Part shown: positions 60,358 through 64,000 of the stretch, in pieces
Numbering within the stretch: position 1 is the first letter of the stretch
How the letters are laid out: each line of letters begins with the position of its first letter
From: CAYNLK01 sp964398055
Lineage (GTDB): Bacteria; Chloroflexota; Anaerolineae; 4572-78; J111
NCBI GenBank assembly: GCA_964398055.1
Contig: CAYNLK010000001.1
Span: 62,001 to 126,000 of the forward strand
Direction of reading: 5' to 3'
Length of the DNA: 64,000 nt
Notes under the pieces: model-generated
Databases searched by the model: none
Told to the model about the DNA's origin: nothing
What the model saw: the letters and a program-made list of their open reading frames with translations, nothing else
Made by a program: the position numbers and the translations under genes

Positions 60358-60407
60358 AATGGTGCATTATAGCACGATTAGGATATTGTTTCGAGTTCTG
60401 CCAAAAA

Positions 60408-60439
60408 AAGTGACCGGCGTTTCAAAACGCCGGTCACTT
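60408..60439. terminator. GACCGGCG-type hairpin
   Basis: AAGTGACCGGCGTTT with a 2-nt turn and its complement: a near-perfect 15-bp stem. An A-run lies at one foot, giving a U-run on the minus strand, so it can end PfkB transcription. Confidence 0.7.
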
Positions 60440-60456
60440 CATCTCTCAGTTAAGAG

Positions 60457-60484
60457 AAAAGCCCTCGCTATTGAGGGCTTTTTC
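60457..60484. terminator. Intrinsic terminator
   Basis: AAAAGCCCTC/GAGGGCTTTT stem (60457-60466, 60473-60482) with a 6-nt loop and flanking T-run, directly after the previous hairpin. Confidence 0.75.
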
Positions 60485-60637
60485 TAAATTGTTTTGTGAG
60501 AACGGGTCCTGTATTGACAATTTTTTGAGGGCGGCGGGTTTCTCCTTTGAAGCCCTGGCACAACCCTGCTTCACTTGTTTATAGTTTGACCCCGTCTCGC
60601 CATTTCAGGATAACCGTGAACCAGTACTTTGGGCTAG

Positions 60638-60672
60638 TGACAAATGTCATCACATTCTGGTGACATTTGTCA
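60638..60672. promoter_or_regulatory. Inverted repeat of TGACAAATGTCA half-sites
   Basis: TGACAAATGTCA (60638-60649) and its complement TGACATTTGTCA (60661-60672), each itself nearly palindromic, are separated by 11 bp. Either an operator or the first terminator downstream of the PfkB gene. Confidence 0.4.
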
Positions 60673-60683
60673 TATTTGAAGCT

Positions 60684-61691
60684 TTAACCTGGCAGCCGGT
60701 TGATTTTCTTTAATTCGGCCAGCCGCGCTTCCACCTGACCCCGGCTGATATTCAGGGCGTGGAGGCCGCCAAAACCCTCGATCACAAACGAGGCTGAAAC
60801 CGTGCCGTACAAGGCCGCCTGGACCACATCCCTGGTTTGCAGCCAGCCGATGGCAAAACTGCCGCAGAAAGAGTCGCCTGCGCCGGTCAGATCGGCCACG
60901 TCGGCCGGATACGGCGCGATTTTAACAAATAGATCTCGTTTGCGGTCATAAACGCTTGCGCCATGGTCGCCCTGTTTGATCCCCACGATCTTGGGTCCGC
61001 GGGCGGCAAATTCCCGGCAGAACGTTTCGGTCTGATAGCCCGGTAGCAAACTTTCGGCTTCGACTTCACTGGGCATAAACGCGTCGGCCCGACTGAGCAG
61101 GCGGCGAAGCTGCGGGTCATCCAGATTGCCCTGCAACGGGTAGGGCAAAATATCGACCGAGACAAAAATGTCCGGTTTGGTCTGTAAGTAATCAAGCCAG
61201 GTTAGAATTGTCTCCAGCCGCATGGGGCAGAGGTGGATGGAGTCGACTCCCCAGAGATGGGCCGGCAAATCACGCGGCAGGGGCGAATTGCGCAGGTGCA
61301 CCTGGCGGGCGGCCTCACTGAAGGCGGCTGCTTCGGCGGCAGTCAGGGGCGTGCTGCTATAGGGGCTGGGGGTTAGCAGCGCCACTTCGGTATTGCGTGA
61401 AAAGTAGCGCCGGTAGCCGCTCAACTCGTAGACGGTCCAGGCCCGCAGCGTTTCAGCATCTTTGTGAACCAGGCCGGAGGTATCAATGGAGCTTTGGGCC
61501 AGAGTGTCGGTGTAAGCGGCCGGCCAATCGTAGCCAACCACGGCGACAAGGCCAACCTGGTTCGACCAGAGGCTGGCGCCCACGGCAGCATAGAGGGCGT
61601 TGCCGCCCGGATCGGCCATACTGGTGCGGCCGTCGGCATAGACGGTGTCGTTTAGGGCCAGATTGCCCACAAAAAGATGTCTAACCGCCAC
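60684..61691 (-). CDS. PfkB-family carbohydrate kinase
   Basis: 335 residues. ADPGGNALYAAVGASLW is the N-terminal substrate/dimer motif and DLTGAGDSFCGSFAIG holds the catalytic Asp and anion hole. Substrate (sugar, nucleoside or cofactor) cannot be told. It ends 10 nt after the start of nothing on its strand; upstream is the receiver gene at 61701 on the same strand, 9 nt away, so they may be co-transcribed. Confidence 0.85.
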   Translation of the reverse strand: MAVRHLFVGNLALNDTVYADGRTSMADPGGNALYAAVGASLWSNQVGLVAVVGYDWPAAYTDTLAQSSIDTSGLVHKDAETLRAWTVYELSGYRRYFSRNTEVALLTPSPYSSTPLTAAEAAAFSEAARQVHLRNSPLPRDLPAHLWGVDSIHLCPMRLETILTWLDYLQTKPDIFVSVDILPYPLQGNLDDPQLRRLLSRADAFMPSEVEAESLLPGYQTETFCREFAARGPKIVGIKQGDHGASVYDRKRDLFVKIAPYPADVADLTGAGDSFCGSFAIGWLQTRDVVQAALYGTVSASFVIEGFGGLHALNISRGQVEARLAELKKINRLPG

Positions 61692-61700
61692 AACCTGTCT

Positions 61701-62111
61701 CTATTCCTCTGGCAGATTTAGGACCGCCCGGATCTTTTGCAGCATCTCCTCGGTGCGACCCTTGACGAAGTAATCGGCGGCCCCTTTGTTGAGACACATT
61801 TTAGCCGTGGCCACTTCGTCCCAGGCCGAGTTGACAATGACCGGGATGTCGGGCGCGGCGGCCCGGAGATGCTCCAGTAATTCCATGCCGGCGTATTTCG
61901 ACTCCTGGCCGGCAAAGTTGGGCATATTCAAATCTATGATAATCAGGTCGAACGGCTCGCCGTCGCGGGCGGCGGCCTGAACCAGCTCAAAGGCCGGCCG
62001 ATTGCCGTTAGCCGTCTCGACCTCAAAACCTTCGCGGAAGAGAGTTTTGGCGATGCTGCGGAGCAGATTCTCTTCGTCATCGACGACCAAAATTTTAGGT
62101 TCAACGTCCAT
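61701..62111 (-). CDS. Stand-alone response regulator receiver
   Basis: 136 residues. ILVVDDEENLL, LIIIDLNMPNFAGQ (phosphoacceptor Asp), VNSAWD and YFVKGR (conserved Lys) are present; an insertion of about seven residues follows the DLNMP motif. No output domain. It follows the GAF kinase gene by 47 nt and should be its partner. Confidence 0.88.
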   Translation of the reverse strand: MDVEPKILVVDDEENLLRSIAKTLFREGFEVETANGNRPAFELVQAAARDGEPFDLIIIDLNMPNFAGQESKYAGMELLEHLRAAAPDIPVIVNSAWDEVATAKMCLNKGAADYFVKGRTEEMLQKIRAVLNLPEE

Positions 62112-62158
62112 GGCAACGATACTCCCCTGTGAGGAATTAGGCTCAATTGCGCCTCAGG

Positions 62159-63976
62159 TTAGGCCGAATGACTATGCCGGATCGAGCTGACCGCCCTTCG
62201 GACCTCCGCCAGTAAGCTGGCCGGCGTGTAGGGTTTGGCAATAAGGTCGTGCAGCCCCAGCAATTTGCGCTCTTTGGTCCGCTCGACCCGCGGGTTTGAG
62301 CTGACCGCCACCGTTTTGGCAATGACGCCGGCCTTTTTGAGGTGGCGCAACAGGCTTAGCGAGTCCTCATGCGCCAGCAGGTCATCGATCAGGATAAGCT
62401 CATACCCGGCGGAGGGGTCGATTTCATAATTCTCTCCGGCCGTCGACACCCGGTAACCGGCTGCTTCCAGCGTCGCCAGGGCCAACTGCTGCCAGCTATC
62501 GTCATCGTCGATCAGCAGGATTTTGCCCCGGCTGGATTCGATCCGGGTATCCTCGCCTTTGAGCTGATACGCCGGGATGTCAATGGTAAAGGTAGCGCCC
62601 TGACCCGGCTGGCTCTCCACCGAGATGTGGCCGCCGATATGCTCCAGAATCAGGCGACAGGCGGGTAAACCCAGGCCGGCCTGGCCCTGAGCGGCTTTGC
62701 TGGTGTGGAAAGTCACCCAGATTTTGTCCAACTCGTCGGCCGGGATGCCGGGACCGTTATCGGCAATCTTGACCCGGACGAAGTCACTGTTTTCGTCCGT
62801 AGCCAGGCTGACCGTAATGCTGGGCGCAGGTCGGTCAACCAGAGCCTCCTGAGCGTTCTGCAACACGTTGGCAAAGACCCGGGTCAACTGCACCGGATCG
62901 GCCAGCGCCGGCGGCAAGTCATCAGCCTGGTCGATTGTGACCAGGTTGGGGGGGAATGCCAGGCCGCTGAGGGTATCTTTGAGCACGTCGTCGACCATTA
63001 CCGGCCGGGGCGCCTGCTCCCGGGCCGGCCCAATAAGTTCCTCTTTCACTTTCAAAATCAAGGCCGCGGCGGTGTCGATGATCTCTAAATCTTCCAGAAT
63101 CGAGGCCAGGCTGAGCCGTTTCTCCAGCTTGGCCGGCGGCCAGTCGGCCAGTTTTTGGGCTGTAGTTACCAGGTCGGGCTTGCTGGCTCGAATAGCTGCC
63201 GCCTCTTGGGCCAGTAATTGGGCCAGCGGCCGGCTCCGGATTTCCGCCGGCGCCTGGGCCAAAAGATCGGCGCTGGTCAAGGCCAGCAATTGGACATCCT
63301 CCCGGATACGCTCCACAGAGGGGCCGATGGGTTCGGCTTTGTTGCCAATCCAGTGGATAGCGTCGCCGGTTGCGGTGGCGACCGCCTCAAAGGTTTTGGC
63401 TCGCAGCAGCTCGGCGTGGGCTTGTTCCAATTCACGCCGCCGGTGGGCATTATCAATGGCAATAGCCAATTGGTTGGCCATTGCTTGCAAGGAGGAGACG
63501 TCTTCAGCGGAAAAGGCGGCCGGTTCAACGCTTTGCACCGTCACGGCGCCGATGACGTGATCCCCAATGGCCAGCGGCAGAGCCATCTCTGAGCGGGTAT
63601 GGGGCAAAACGGGGTTGGGATACCAGATGCGCTCGGTATCGACGTCTAGCGAAATGCGGGCCTCATTGCGGGCGGTGCAGGCCCCAATCATCGAGTTGCC
63701 CCCGACGGCCAGTTTGTGATTGTTTTCGATCATGATCCGGCCTGGCTCGCCCCGGCCGGCGCGCAGTACGGCAAACTCGCCGGCCGCGTCGAGTAAGAAC
63801 ACGCCGGCATAATAAAAGCCGTAAGCCTCGCAGATGATATCGACCGTTTTGGGGAGTAATTCGTCGATATCCAAAATATGGGTAATGTTTTGACTCACTT
63901 CGGCGGCCGCGGCCAGCAGATTGGCCCGGCGAACTGCCTGGGCCAGGGTGATGTTGTCCAATTGGGCTGGGTCCAT
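62159..63976 (-). CDS. GAF-domain hybrid histidine kinase with C-terminal receiver
   Basis: 605 residues. GAF domain (about 25-185: LPKTVDIICEAYGFYYAGVFLL ... AIGDHVIGAVTVQS), DHp region with an unusual H-box (GDAIHWIGNK, His-X3-Asn), HATPase_c (NVLQNAQEALVDRP, IADNGPGIP, GQAGLGLPACRLILEH), and receiver (ILLIDDDDSW, LILIDDLLAH, AKPYT). No membrane segment, so cytoplasmic. Parallel receivers (own C-terminal and the separate gene at 61701) suggest a branched phosphorelay. The gene starts 24 bp from the window edge. Confidence 0.88.
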   Translation of the reverse strand: MDPAQLDNITLAQAVRRANLLAAAAEVSQNITHILDIDELLPKTVDIICEAYGFYYAGVFLLDAAGEFAVLRAGRGEPGRIMIENNHKLAVGGNSMIGACTARNEARISLDVDTERIWYPNPVLPHTRSEMALPLAIGDHVIGAVTVQSVEPAAFSAEDVSSLQAMANQLAIAIDNAHRRRELEQAHAELLRAKTFEAVATATGDAIHWIGNKAEPIGPSVERIREDVQLLALTSADLLAQAPAEIRSRPLAQLLAQEAAAIRASKPDLVTTAQKLADWPPAKLEKRLSLASILEDLEIIDTAAALILKVKEELIGPAREQAPRPVMVDDVLKDTLSGLAFPPNLVTIDQADDLPPALADPVQLTRVFANVLQNAQEALVDRPAPSITVSLATDENSDFVRVKIADNGPGIPADELDKIWVTFHTSKAAQGQAGLGLPACRLILEHIGGHISVESQPGQGATFTIDIPAYQLKGEDTRIESSRGKILLIDDDDSWQQLALATLEAAGYRVSTAGENYEIDPSAGYELILIDDLLAHEDSLSLLRHLKKAGVIAKTVAVSSNPRVERTKERKLLGLHDLIAKPYTPASLLAEVRRAVSSIRHSHSA

Positions 63977-64000
63977 AGTTATCTACCTCGGGCTGATGGG

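Larger units (their letters stand above)
60358..60683. other. 326-bp spacer with tandem hairpins
   Basis: Holds the hairpins at 60408-60439 and 60457-60484 and the inverted repeat at 60638-60672. No open frame of interest. Confidence 0.75.

Overview
The window is bacterial chromosome, mostly GC-rich, with ordinary single-copy genes (rnz, dtd, recN, recF, pgk, murE, murJ, nth, serA, trxB) mixed with many signalling proteins and secreted or membrane-anchored proteins that carry long Thr-Pro linkers (the TPTPTAT style). That linker style, the soluble glucan phosphorylase, the Cys-pair type CtaA, the many GAF/HAMP kinases with stand-alone receivers, and the abundance of short repeats together suggest a member of the Chloroflexota, probably Anaerolineae-like. 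This is inference; there is no rRNA or tRNA gene in the window to test it.

Layout. 1-8.4 kb: the 3' end of an unknown gene, a SixA-type phosphatase, an rtcA-rnz RNA-processing pair, three Thr-Pro-rich envelope proteins, a histidine kinase with a degenerate receiver, a NYN-domain protein, a PNPOx-like protein and a membrane protein. 8.4-10.9 kb: an SsuBC/TauBC-like ABC transporter lacking its binding protein, and a peptidase C26 amidotransferase. 11.2-15.9 kb: sensor kinase, Calx-beta surface protein and CheY-like receiver. 15.9-23.5 kb: sugar metabolism (pgl, glk, glgP), dtd, small membrane proteins (DUF4190, DUF4126 and DUF4013 types) and a VapBC-like pair. 23.7-34.3 kb: recN, TPR protein, pgk, a lipoprotein, nth, a pentapeptide-repeat protein and murJ. 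34.3-41.6 kb: accessory region with dense hairpin repeats, an AT-rich McrBC-type restriction island, a DUF2442 protein, a toxin/antitoxin-like pair between two copies of the tail of an FHA-protein gene, and a Thr-Pro-rich protein. 41.6-50.6 kb: receiver, a candidate small RNA, ctaA, trxB, serA-serB, a DNA-methylase remnant and a membrane adenylate cyclase. 50.7-64 kb: giant subtilase, murE with an OmpR-type two-component system, recF, a PfkB kinase, a receiver and a GAF kinase.

Functional links. pgl, glk, glgP, pgk and the PfkB kinase belong to carbohydrate use; serA and serB give two steps of serine synthesis from the 3-phosphoglycerate handled by Pgk; murE and murJ serve peptidoglycan synthesis; recN, recF and nth serve repair.

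The most unusual material is non-coding. (1) At 42187-42323, three TTTAATCTT repeats phased by 11 and 22 bp lead into a -10 box and a roughly 75-nt transcript-like segment with a hairpin, a C-rich anti-Shine-Dalgarno stretch and an intrinsic terminator: a candidate regulated small RNA. (2) Heptanucleotide tandem repeats occur at nine or more loci with different units but the same 7-bp period; one lies in frame in the subtilase gene and others abut start codons. (3) There are several hairpin families with compensatory stem changes, including two large nested composite hairpins at 34.4-35.0 kb.
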